Assembly: GCA_010015745.1 (NCBI GenBank)
Contig: ML978297.1
Coordinates: 1 to 64,000 of the forward strand
Reading direction: 5' to 3'
Length of the DNA stretch: 64,000 nt
Origin: Setomelanomma holmii
Taxonomy: Eukaryota > Ascomycota > Dothideomycetes > Pleosporales > Phaeosphaeriaceae
The translations under genes were made by a program, and so were the position numbers. The number at the start of each line of letters is the position of its first letter. Position 1 is the first letter of the stretch. The notes beneath the pieces were generated by a model. It had not been told where the DNA came from, did not search any database, and was given only the letters and a program-made list of their open reading frames with translations. Positions 32,539 to 42,728 of this stretch are shown here, piece by piece.

Positions 32539-34351
32539 ATGGGCGGGTGCATTGAGATGGCGACGAAGCAGTCAGATCGCGCTCATCTCTGCTTCCCGGG
32601 ACAGAGGCGGTTTGCCACAGACCTGGACACTTAGCGACTCCAATAAGACGAACGCAAGCTTCCAGCCGTCACTAGTGACAAGAATCAACGGGGCAGATGC
32701 TCGGGAATTTCTTGAGCGGGAGGCGGCACTCAATGCATACCACGACCCCGACACACGCTACAACGCCATATTCTTCATGCAGCCTGCGGAGGCCTATGGA
32801 TATTTCATCAATCCACGATTCTTTCCGGGAATATCCACTGAGATAACCTATGAAAACGGCACGTCACGAAATTATACAAACACAGCGACTGTCCTAGACC
32901 CAGATGCGTGGTATCACATTTCAGATCCGGAATCGTTCTACGAAACGTACATTCAACCATCGACAAGCGCCAAGCGCATCAAGAAACGTGATCCGAAGCT
33001 TCTACCGCTCTATTTGGAGAACCCAAGAGATCAGGACTTTAAGAACGCCTTCACGATCCAACACGGGTCCGTTCCACTGTTGTACCCTCGTCCATTTGTC
33101 GCGCATTCAGGGTTGGAAGTTCCGCTAGCAGGGTGCTTTATCACTACCGCACAAGGTCAACTCGACGTCCTTGTTGTACAAACATTCATGAAATTGGATG
33201 ACGTCGAGGTACGGGCATTCCAGAGTGTCATCCAACGTTACATCGCTGAAGCAAAAGCCCGGGGTGTAGCCAAGCACATCATTGACTTGCGGACCAATGG
33301 TGGCGGAAAGGTTCTCAGCGGATATGACATGTATCTGCAATTCTTCCGGTCGCAGAAACCTCAAACACAGTCGCGATTTCGTGGTCATCGTGCCAGTGAG
33401 CTTTTGAGTACCTTGTATTCAAGCCACACTACATTCACAACCTCGAACGGGCCGTTTTATACGTCTCCTTTTAGCAACGATGCATTCATCTTGGCAAACC
33501 TCACGAAGTTTGCGAATTTGGAAAGAAATGTATCCTCCAGCTCGCTTCCACGACGACACGTTCGCCGAACTTCTAAAGTACAATCTTTCGGACCCGTTGC
33601 AGACGAGTAACGTTCGTCTGGCCTCGGGCATAGTTCCCACGGGCTACGGGAGTCGCTCGAACTTCACGGAAGATCCATTCCGTGCCGAAGATATCATCAT
33701 TCTCTCCAACGGCATGTGCGCATCTACATGCAGTATTTTCACCGAACTCATGGTGCAGCAATCTGGTGTGAAGACAATCGCCGTCAGTGGTCGCCCACAA
33801 CTTGGTCCCATGGTTCCCGTTGGAGGGACGAAAGGCACACTCATACTGGATTACGACTATCTCGAATTAATTTCTGCAGTTGCCATTCTCAATTTTTCAA
33901 CCAGCGACGAACAAGCACGTGAATGGGTGGAGTTTCTTCCTAGTCCGTTCGGTATCAACTTTCATGACGCGGGTGTGAACTTCCAGGATAACATCCGCAA
34001 GGGTCTTGAGATGGACGGTATACCGACGCAATTTCTCAACGACACAGCGAGTTGCCGGATCTGGGTTGAGCCACAGATGTACCTGAACGTCTCGAAGTTA
34101 TGGGAAAAGACGGCGGCCGTGGCGTTTGGCGGGAGCAATGGCGCGATGAACGCGAGCGCCTGCATTGCTGGCAGTTTCACTAGTAGGGAACAGCAGATTG
34201 GCGGCGGAGCAGGCAACCCGGGGCGAGTGGAGGCAATGGTACGACGAGTGGCAGTGATAACAAAGAGGATGCAGCCGCCGGGGTCAGGCCAGGATGGCCC
34301 GCGATTATGGTTTGTGGACTGCTCGTTCTGGTTTCGTTCAGCCTGGTATGA

Positions 34352-34929
34352 TGCGACCTACATATTGCATGTTATCGGCGTCCAACCATCAACGTTTATG
34401 CATCCTTAAGTATACAGTGTGTCATTCTCGACAGCCTGTCCAGAGCTGTCTGTGCCTATGCGTGTGTATGCGTGTGTATGCGTGTGATATGACGCACAGT
34501 TCTTGGATGAGCCTCTTCAGCACTGCGATAGTCTAGATATAAAACGCAGAGTAGGACACTGTGATCATGTCTTTTGTCATGCAGAGGCAACAATGTGAGA
34601 CTTGACAAAGAGACCAACGGATAGAGGACTAGCGTCATCTCTGACCAATGAACGCCACGCGCTAGTGCGCGTTAGTGTGTCGCGTGGGAGTTTCTCCAAG
34701 ACCTTTACACTTACTAACGAAGCGTGGCGCATGAAGCGTTGACTACCTGGCGTCTCCGTAGCGCGTGCAAGAAGCCAATCTATCACCAACAGAGCTATAC
34801 AGGCAGCTCACTTATCCAATTGCTGCCACTAGGCGTGATTCGCGCATTCTATCCAAGCTCGCCTGCCACCCTCACAGATTCTATCCAATAAGTGCTATCA
34901 GCGGAAGTTGCATCAAATACGACTAAATC
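34352..34929. other. gene-free interval, 578 bp
   Basis: Contains a 10-bp tandem repeat (34457-34486, listed separately). A second short motif, GCGCTAGTGCGCGTTAG, lies near 34659. Otherwise nothing recognised. Confidence 0.4.
34457..34486. repeat. three tandem copies of the 10-mer TATGCGTGTG
   Basis: Three perfect adjacent units; a microsatellite-like tract just downstream of the protease pseudogene. Confidence 0.85.
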
Positions 34930-36912
34930 ATGCACGGTACTTCTATACCAGTTTTCATTTTACAGCAGATACTAATCTGTGTGAAGCCTTTGGCGAGACA
35001 GCCCAGGGAAGAGGGCAAAGCCGGGGTCAAAAGCGCTCACGATGGGATCGGGGAAGTAGGGGCGGCACGCCAAATCGCGCAGCTCCAACAAAGCCCTCCA
35101 GCAACGGATCAACCGCGCAGACAGCTATGGGACTTCCTGCAATCACCCCCTCGGCTCCATTTTCTTTTGAAGACCAAATCGCATCTGCTTTGCGCGGCAG
35201 CCTTGCGGATCGACCAGCACCAACAACGCAGCCTTTCGGCCATATTCAACAAGATCAACCTCATGTGGCATCCAATGCAAGCATAGAACCTGTCTCGTTC
35301 TCTTTCGAAGACAAGATCGCGCTTGCGTTGCAGGGCTCCAGTTGGCAAGACCTGCAGACCATTAATAGGACTGTCGAGATTCCCCAACAGACCTCAACCA
35401 ATAATGGAGGTGCTATTGTGAGGACTGATGCTATACAGAGCGATCCTGAAGCTATTGCGAAAGCCTTGCAGAAGTCGAAAAAGCAGTTGAGGAAGAAAGA
35501 GCAGTTTGACAAGAGAACTGAACGTGATGCAGGCGACTATTTGCAGAGTATCGCACTAGAGTCAATCGTCCCTGTCATTCAGAATGTCACATGGGAACAA
35601 GAGCCTGAGGTACTGTGTTCGTACAACTGGCAGGCACAATCAGACAACACAAATACAATTTACGGTAAGTCCTATCGTAGCCAACAAGCGGATCGGAGTG
35701 GTCATTGCTATCGATAGAACTACGTCTTAGAGCACTCCAGGAACTTTCCGTTGACCACAAATAGTACCTGGTGCGCCAGCAAAGTGGCAGCCGCCACCTC
35801 TTCCCCATACCCTTGACCAGGACAGTGGCTGGCAGACCAATGATCATAACTATGCGCGCAAACCCCGGACCCCATACGAGCCAATGTTCCACGCTCTTAA
35901 CGCCATGAACCCTTCTTGCAAGCTCAACGATGTTGACGTGCTCGCCGATCGGAACAATTTGCGAGTATTGCTCGAATTTGTCCAAGGCAAAGTCAATGGC
36001 CCATTCCGTCTAGATCTATTTACGATGTTCAGCACGCTCATTATTGTCCGTAACGAGGGCAAGTGGTGGAAGTTCTCTGATGGAAAGAGCTATGGCAGTA
36101 ACTTTGAGAAGTTCTTCACGAGGCCGGCTGAGGGCATGGAGGACGCGACGAGCCATTATCGCGCGATCAAATATCCGATGGGTCCACTGAATGTTGTCGT
36201 GCGCTTCGAAGCAGACGGATATGATGACGGTGTTCAACCTGACCAACCCATGCGAAATGAGAGCGCAGTTATGAGCGGTGGTCATGTGGAGCGACCAGTC
36301 TTCAAATACGGTGCGCCGATGCGCGTGTTACAGAAAGGCCACATTGTACCGATGGCGCAAATGATCGAGATGAAGACTAAAGCTTACTACGCAGAAAAAG
36401 GAGGGAGTCTCGTCCAGTGCCAAGATCAGCTATGGTTCGGTCGGACGTCGCTGCTGTATACTGGACCCTGTAGCGAAGGCACAGGCCTGATCAAGAAAGT
36501 CAAATACGAGAACGCGACAGAACGTGTCAAGAAATGGGAAGCTAGCAATCAAGAGAGCCTGAGGAAGCTAGTCAGCTTGTTGGCTTTCTTGAGACACTTT
36601 ATGCAGCAGCAGCGCTTACGTGCTGTCGTGCTGGTACGTGAAGAGAAGAATGGCCCGTTGACCTTAAGGAGTATGGAGAACGGGCATCTCAACTTGGGAA
36701 GCGCGGAGTTCATGAAGTTCTGGAGAAGAGAGGGACAGCATGGACCAGGTGGCAGCTTCAGAGGCCAAAGAGGTGGCAGAGTTTACCAGCCTGCGTCGCA
36801 AGGACGAGGAAATGGGTACGCGGAGGCTGGAAGGAGTGGAAACTTTAGTCCACGTGGAAGAGGGCAGCAGCATGGGCGTAGCGATTTCGGACGTGGAGGA
36901 CAGCCATCGTGA
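34930..36912 (+). CDS. RGG-box protein of the fungal family usually labelled geranylgeranyl pyrophosphate synthetase-like
   Basis: The best model has a 7-nt first coding exon (34930-34936, ATG CAC G), a 50-bp intron with a perfect TACTAAT branch site, then exons 34987-35664 and 35765-36912 around a 100-bp intron. The total is 610 aa in phase. No other in-frame ATG precedes the conserved Gly/Arg-rich start (GRGQSRGQKRSRWDRGSRGG). An imperfect internal repeat follows: PFSFEDQIASALRGS and FSFEDKIALALQGS, with a looser third copy (PEAIAKALQKS). The core domain starts at VTWEQEPEVLCSYNW and includes VPGAPAKWQPPPLP and VVVRFEADGYDD. The C terminus is a second RGG-rich tail. I see no DDxxD motif of prenyl synthases, so the usual database name looks wrong; RGG boxes suggest RNA binding. 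Function unknown. Confidence 0.8.
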
Positions 36913-37611
36913 GGACTCGCTAGAGTAACAGTACGACGTATGGGAAGCTCGACAATTTCCGGTGCATCTACGCTTATTGAATCTACACGTATTCTGGAGC
37001 TCGCTCGCCTGTAACAAAGCACGAGATCAGACGCTGATATAATACTTGAATTACCAAGCAACTGCCTAACAACGTGAGCTTCTGTATGGAGCGCAGGCTG
37101 ATCGCCATCGTGCATCGTGCTCTAATAGCATGAAGGATCAGATATCGCCCGTCTTTTGCACACCACATTTCAGCCACGACATTTACTTTCGATGCGGCTA
37201 ACCATGATCATCTTGCACTTCTGCAGTCCTCCACGACGATTCACTGCAATGTATACACACTCGGGTTTATGCGTTTGTCCGCCACAGAATAGCGGATCCA
37301 GCTTCCCGTTGTGCAACAATTGCCGGGAGGGGTACAGCCGAGATGGTGGGGCATGGCGCATTGCTCGACGAGGGCAGGTGTAGCCTCGGAGCTGAATAAT
37401 GGAGGTAGGGTAGTCGTGCTATGGCGTCACGAGTAGTGTAATGTCGTTGGGCGTTCAAAGGAGCAGGTGTGGGTGTATAAGTAGAAAGCTGCAGTCGCGA
37501 TTAGAAGAAGAAGCAGCACGTCACGACTTGAAGAAAACGACGAATCTTCTGCAACAACCGTTCAAGCACACTTGCGACCTCAAGTGAAGTACCACAATCC
37601 CATCAGCCAAG
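36913..37611. other. gene-free interval, 699 bp
   Basis: Upstream region of the aldo/keto reductase. Nothing beyond a purine-rich leader (gaagaagaagcagcacg, near 37505) is seen. Confidence 0.4.
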
Positions 37612-38568
37612 ATGGTCAAAATCATCATGGGCGGCGCTGGCCTCAGCGATACCGCAAAATTCAACAGGCCCGAAATCCGCGCAAAAGTGCTCGACATCCT
37701 GCTCCGCGAAGGCGTCACAACACTCGATTCTGCACGTCTCTACCAAGGCTCCGAAGTCGCCATCGGCGCCCTCGACAAGCGCACCAGCTTCACCATCGAC
37801 ACCAAGCTCCAAGGCGGCTTCGGGCCCGGCGGCGTCACAAGGGAAGGCGTCATCAAAGACGCACAAGACAGCCTGGAAAGAGTCGGCATCAAGCAATTCG
37901 ACATCCTGTACATCCACGCACCAGATACCAGCATTCCATTTGAAGAGACCCTCGCCGGCATTAATGAAGTGCACAAAAAGGGCATCTTTCGGCGTTTCGG
38001 CCTGAGCAATTTCTCCGCCGAACAAGTGCAGCAAGTGTACGACATCGCCAAGGAAAAAGGATACGTGCTGCCGAGTGTGTATCAGGGCAATTACAGCGCC
38101 GTCGCACGACACCTTGAAACCCTCTTGTTTCCCACGCTGAAGAAATTGGGTATCAAGTTCTACGCTTACTCCCCTATTGCAGGCGGCTTCCTTACCAAGA
38201 CCGCCGCCGACCTCGATTCCGGCGCGGGCCGTTTCAACCAAGCCGCCATCGGCGGCCTGTACTCCAAGCTCTATGACAAGCCTAGCTTGCGCGAGGCGCT
38301 GATCAAGTGGAACCAAATTGCGGAGAAGGAGGGTGTGAGTAAAGCGGAACTGGCGTATCGGTGGGTTGCGTATCATAGTGCCATTGCAGAGGATAAGGAG
38401 AACGGGGTTATTTTTGGCGCGAGTAGTACGGAGCAGATTGAGCAGACGGTACAAGGGTTGAAGAAGGGGAAGTTGAGTGGGGAGGCGGCCAAGGGGATTG
38501 AGGAGATTTGGCAGAGTGTGAAGGAGGATGCGCCGGTGGATAATTTCAATCAGTTTAGTAAGAAGTAG
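37612..38568 (+). CDS. aldo/keto reductase (AKR7 / aflatoxin-aldehyde reductase-like)
   Basis: Single exon, 318 aa, ATG at 37612. The AKR tetrad is visible as Asp39 and Tyr44 (TTLDSARLYQGS), Lys65 (IDTKLQGG) and His102 (LYIHAPD). The C-terminal cofactor loop has VIFGASSTEQIEQT, which in the family holds the NADPH 2'-phosphate. The barrel strand with FRRFGLSNFSAEQV and the YQGNYSAVAR segment are AKR7-like. It reduces aldehydes or ketones with NADPH in the cytosol; the physiological substrate is not readable from sequence. Its stop is only 67 bp from the stop of the decayed GH2 gene, in convergent arrangement. Confidence 0.93.
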   Translation: MVKIIMGGAGLSDTAKFNRPEIRAKVLDILLREGVTTLDSARLYQGSEVAIGALDKRTSFTIDTKLQGGFGPGGVTREGVIKDAQDSLERVGIKQFDILYIHAPDTSIPFEETLAGINEVHKKGIFRRFGLSNFSAEQVQQVYDIAKEKGYVLPSVYQGNYSAVARHLETLLFPTLKKLGIKFYAYSPIAGGFLTKTAADLDSGAGRFNQAAIGGLYSKLYDKPSLREALIKWNQIAEKEGVSKAELAYRWVAYHSAIAEDKENGVIFGASSTEQIEQTVQGLKKGKLSGEAAKGIEEIWQSVKEDAPVDNFNQFSKK

Positions 38569-38635
38569 AATGGCGATATGGGGAGGAATCGCGGGTAGAA
38601 AGCCAAGATAAACATATAACTGCTCTGACATGGTT

Positions 38636-41282
38636 CTAGCTCCCATATCCACCGTCTTGAACAACCTGCCTCTCAACATTCTTCCCATCAACCTCAATCC
38701 TCACTCCACCACCTACGTCGCCATATCCGACCTCAATATCCATCTTCTCTCCCGGCCAAAGCGTGACATAATTCTCGCTCCAGGTGACAGGCACAACATC
38801 TTCCCCTTTCGCATCCACTAGATTCAGCCTCACGAACACTGCCGGAATTTTACTCTTGTTTTCCAACTTCACATTGTTTCCCAACACGCTGACAGTGATA
38901 TTAGCTTTCGGCATGGCGTTCAGAGACTGGAAATTGGAGTATGTCGTGACGGGTGTATGGCACCAAGTTGAGTTATCCCAGTCCAGTACGTCGAGCGTTG
39001 GAGCGAGCCAGTATACACTGCGTGATAGTAGACAGTCGTAGTTGTTGAGGAGGAGACGAAGAAACACGACATCTGTCATGTTAGCCAGTCCAGGCACGTC
39101 CGTGATCTTTCGAGCACAGTTGATCTCGGTAGACATCTCCACACTCCTTCTCACGATCATTTTACCATCGAGGACCATGACTTCGATATCAACGGTGCGG
39201 TCCTTGTCCTCCGGCGCGTTGGGGGCGAGTCGACGATCAATAACGTACACGCTTTGATCTTGATAATCGAAGATGACATGTTCGAGTTTCGATATCGTAG
39301 CTTTTGCACGGTAGTATGAGCCGCTAGGGTGCAGGTAGTAGTCGAACAAGTTCCAGTGTAAGCTGGGCCATGCATTGTTTAGCATCCAATAGATCATGCC
39401 AGTAACCGGGCGCGCAAGAGAAGACGACCAGCGAGAGGTGTATACCTCGAATTGCGACTTTGTGGCTTCATAGTCCATCATTTGTACATCGAGAAGGTAA
39501 GATACGAGATTGGTGGGCGCGCCATATTGGGCCCATAGCGCGTCGTTGTATATCTGGCGAGTGTATAACGACGAAGCATTCGTCGACATATGGTATAGGC
39601 CCTTGTTTGGCGCTTTCCATAAGTCGTCGAGATCAGATTAGGAAAGAAACTTACGTAGTGAGCCAATCTCTGGCGTGCCAACTCCAGCGCCTAGTTCCGA
39701 GCCAAACCCACCTGCGCTGCCGAGCCTTTGTTGCGAATCGTACCAGTGATTTGGCGTGGCCCAGTCGTATGGTCCGTCCATCTTCATATTACCATTGCCA
39801 ATGAGAGCAGGAGCGCCGCGTTGACTCGCACTCGCTAAGATGGGCACATTCCAGTCAAAAGCCTTGAGCGCATCCACATATATCTTGGTCGCGCGATCAT
39901 CGGGCCAAAAGTCGTTACCGATCAGGAAGCCCAGCATACTTGGGTGGGACTGCATCATCTCGGCTTCATGCCTCATGGACAGATTCACGATGCTGTAATC
40001 AGCATCGCTCCACTTCTCACCAATTCCTTCGTCGTTGCAGGACCAGCCCTCCCATTTGTCGCAGCACTCCCAGCCTGCCAAGAGCATGATACCCATCTCA
40101 TCTGCGAGTTCGTAGAGCCTAGGTTGTTCTTGCTTGCCTTGTAGACGAATTGTGTTGAGGCCCATGTCTAGAACGTATCGAAGCTACGCACCAACCTTTG
40201 ACTCGTTGAAACGCAGGAAGATGTCAGATGTGTAGCCTGCTCCTAGGACTTGGAAGCGCTCGCTATTCACGTAAAAGGTGGTGTCGTTGTGAGTGGTATT
40301 CAGCCTTGAAGAAATCGTGCGAATGCCGAATTTGGTGTCCGCGGTGTGGTCAGATATCCCATCTTGACCTCGAGTGCTGGCATTACATTGCACACTGTAC
40401 AAAGGTTGATCGCCCCATTGCTGCGGCCACCAGATCTGAGGTCTGTTGAGTTTCGCTTTGACTTCGAGCTTCATTTTTTCACTAGGTGTCAGATCGAAGC
40501 CACTCTTTGGTGCGCTTGTGCGGTAGCCTTGGGGATCGTGCACGATGCAGTCAAGGTAGCCAGAAGCCGACTCGTTCTTCGCGAGGTTCTTGATGTCGAG
40601 AAAGGCGTATATGGACCCATCGAGCGTCGTAGTTATCCGCGGCATGCTCAGACTGACCTGCCCAGTCCGCTTCATCTCGATGTTCCGCCACATACCAGTA
40701 CCATTATCCGGAGGGTATAGATTCCAATCAACGAAGCCAAGTGCAAAGTCGCGATTGCAGTCGGTCGGAAAACATTCGACAAGCAAGACATTGCTTTGAT
40801 TCGATGTGACAAAGTCGGTAACATCATATTCCAGTCCGACGTATGCGCCAGCTTGGATGTCCTTGTCCGCGATTAGATGGCCGCTAAGATAGATATTCGC
40901 ACGCGAGCTGATACCGTTGGTACGCAACGTGCAGTATTTCAAGGCGTCGCTTGACGGACCACAAACACCCTCGGTACGATATAACGATGGTACGCGGAAC
41001 TGGTCGGGTGAGACATGCTGGAGATTTGTGGAGTAGAAAAGCTCTTGCTCGGTATAGAAGCCGACTTCGATCAGCGTCGCCGTGATTGTGCCTGCAAAAT
41101 CAACCTTGTACCATGACGACGTGTCAACATCTAGTAGAGACAGCTGTGCGGTGTCATGACCAACATTCGCCGAAATTTTTGACCTCCCAGGTTGGAATTG
41201 CTTGATATGGTGCTGCGCCAGCGAACATGGCCCATGCGAGGCATGCGAGCCACACTGGCGTGTGGAGGAGACTTGAAGTCAT
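38636..41282 (-). pseudogene. secreted GH2 exo-beta-D-glucosaminidase, decayed
   Basis: The signal peptide at 41282 (MTSSLLHTPVWLACLAWAMFAGA) is followed by IPTWEVKN. The frame then must shift by one base inside the A/T run at 41173-41180 to continue as SANVGHDTAQLS. The GH2 fold follows: ALGFVDWN, WWPQQWGDQPLYS, and NTIRLQGKQEQPRLYEL. The catalytic Asp lies in LIGNDFWPDD and the nucleophile Glu in FGSELGAG, the CsxA-type arrangement of exo-glucosaminidases. Two stops interrupt it: TAG at 40184-40186 (before LRYVLDMGL) and TAA at 39638-39640 (between SLRKFLS and SDLDDLWKAPNKG). Both lie in continuous same-phase sequence where the family commonly has Gln. The C-terminal beta domains (38636-39589) are open. 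The enzyme would release glucosamine from chitosan ends outside the cell. No introns were detected. Confidence 0.87.
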
Positions 41283-41807
41283 TGAATTCGCAATGCGAAC
41301 GTGTGAAAAACTGAGCCAGCCTGGTCGGTGACTTGCAATACTTTTGTACTCAGGCTCCGTGTTCTGTAGTTGAGACTGCAGTGTAACCTCAAACAATTCT
41401 GCAGCCAGTCGCACACCAGTTGGAATATGGACCTGTGACTCGTCAACAGCGGGCGCTTGACCATGACAGGAACTTGGAATCAAGGTGGGCATGCAAGGTC
41501 CATCGTAGTAAAGGTTCTCCGCATGCCAAGGCTGTCTAATGTGGATGTTATCCATGTTGATCAAACCTAAATGAGGAAACGCGTGATCTCCTGGACGAGT
41601 ACAATCAGCTCAAACTCAAAGCGAATGACAAGCATAACCGACAGCTAGGGTCTGAAGATAGGGTTCTTGCTAGAAAGAGAATATACCAGTCTTTGTGCAT
41701 AAGTGAAGAAACGCTATCAAGTCTATTATGCTTCGCAGAATTGCAAATCAATTTCCCAGTCAGGATCTCATGGATTTCGTAAAGGTCGTCTCTTCACAAC
41801 GAAGACC
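41283..41807. other. gene-free interval, 525 bp
   Basis: Promoter side of the decayed GH2 gene and 3' flank of the next minus-strand gene. Nothing recognised. Confidence 0.4.
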
Positions 41808-42713
41808 TCATGAGCGCAACATCGCCGGGTGAGGAGAGGGAGAGCGTCCTCGCAGCGCCGGAGAACTAGGCCGGAGCATGGGGCTCGCTGCAGCACTTAG
41901 AGCATCGAGACTAAGCTGGCTAATGGCGTCCAGGTTGCCCTGCACGTCTTCTTCGGTCAGATCGAGCATCAAACGCAGCTCGTTCGCTTTCAACTGCTCG
42001 CCCAGGCCAACCATGAGCTGTTCCTTCGTTGCGCTTCCAGGAACATCGTGGTAGTACCATCGATATCCTATATCTTCTAGAGAATGAGGCTCTGCCGGTG
42101 TAGTGATCTTTGCCTTGATGTGTCGCACGTCCATACCGAATATCCCTGAAATAGTCGGCTCGGACCCTATACCTCCCAGGTGTGGTCCTGACCGTCCACG
42201 AATGGACCTTGGCACCTTGGCGTCTCTCTCGAGGGGTGTCTCGTTCAGGCGGTTCGATGCACCTGCGTCGTGAAGCTTCGCACGCTTGAAAGCTGCGTTC
42301 TTGAGCTCGGTGATGCCCAGAACGATATATAGAGATTTCCCCGCCTTAACTTGGTCGTAAATCCATGCCCTCGCCTCTGGGTCACTGCATACAGCTTCGA
42401 AGGCTTGCGTGGGCCGCTGACTTGTGCGTTGGATCATCTGCTCAGCCTTCACTGACAACAGGTTCGGCTGTCTGAATATCCGTCCCAGATCGAACTTGGC
42501 GCCATAATTTGTTATGAAGCGGCCCTCGCTATCGACGGAGAAGACATCTTTGTAGCGTAGCTGGATGTGGTAATCGTTGAGGTCGTCGACTTCTTCGTGT
42601 GCTGCTTGGGAGTAGAAGCCGTCGCGTTCGGGGTGCAGGGGGTGTGTAACCAGCTGGCCCACTGTGAGGAGATCCGAAGGTAGAGGTTTAGGGAGGAGGC
42701 CGTGCTGGACCAT
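41808..42713 (-). CDS. uncharacterised protein, at least 301 aa
   Basis: I do not recognise this family. The open frame from the ATG at 42713 reads MVQHGLLPKPLPSDLLTVGQLVTHPL, then a domain with DLGRIFRQPNLLSVKAEQMIQ and a hydrophobic strand KSLYIVLGITELKNAAFKRAK, a basic linker, DIRHIK/GYRWYYHDVPG segments and a Ser/Pro/Arg tail ending RGRSPSPHPAMLRS. No signal peptide, membrane helix or catalytic motif is evident. Twelve bases before the ATG lies a CAG acceptor (42726-42728) with a CTAAT branch site upstream, so the true start is probably in an earlier exon that I could not place; the 5' boundary is therefore uncertain. The frame is long and clean enough to be a real gene. Confidence 0.65.
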   Translation of the reverse strand: MVQHGLLPKPLPSDLLTVGQLVTHPLHPERDGFYSQAAHEEVDDLNDYHIQLRYKDVFSVDSEGRFITNYGAKFDLGRIFRQPNLLSVKAEQMIQRTSQRPTQAFEAVCSDPEARAWIYDQVKAGKSLYIVLGITELKNAAFKRAKLHDAGASNRLNETPLERDAKVPRSIRGRSGPHLGGIGSEPTISGIFGMDVRHIKAKITTPAEPHSLEDIGYRWYYHDVPGSATKEQLMVGLGEQLKANELRLMLDLTEEDVQGNLDAISQLSLDALSAAASPMLRPSSPALRGRSPSPHPAMLRS

Positions 42714-42728
42714 GGCGAGGTATTTCTG

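Larger units (their letters stand above)
28954..34351 (+). pseudogene. secreted S41-type (CPAF-like) serine protease gene, split by a hAT element and frameshifted
   Basis: The 5' part (28954-29462) starts with a signal peptide (MRLPTTTLLLFAGVQAQ) and runs to AHDGHLSFSGMA, where the hAT element begins. The 3' part resumes after the second target-site copy at 32539 with WAGALRWRRSSQIALIS. Removing the element plus one 8-bp copy restores the frame. Downstream come the CPAF-like segments: PLYLENP, VIDLRTNGGGKVLSGYD (S41 core), and ILSNGMCASTCSIFTELM, which contains the catalytic-Ser motif. Two further lesions are present: one extra base in the T-run at 33517-33519, before WKEMYPPARFHDD, and one lost base near 34215-34228, before a GGNGTTSGS stalk. 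The original C terminus ends with a hydrophobic IMVCGLLVLVSFSLV anchor at 34349-34351, probably a GPI signal. Fungal members are secreted peptidases of poorly known substrate. Confidence 0.88.
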
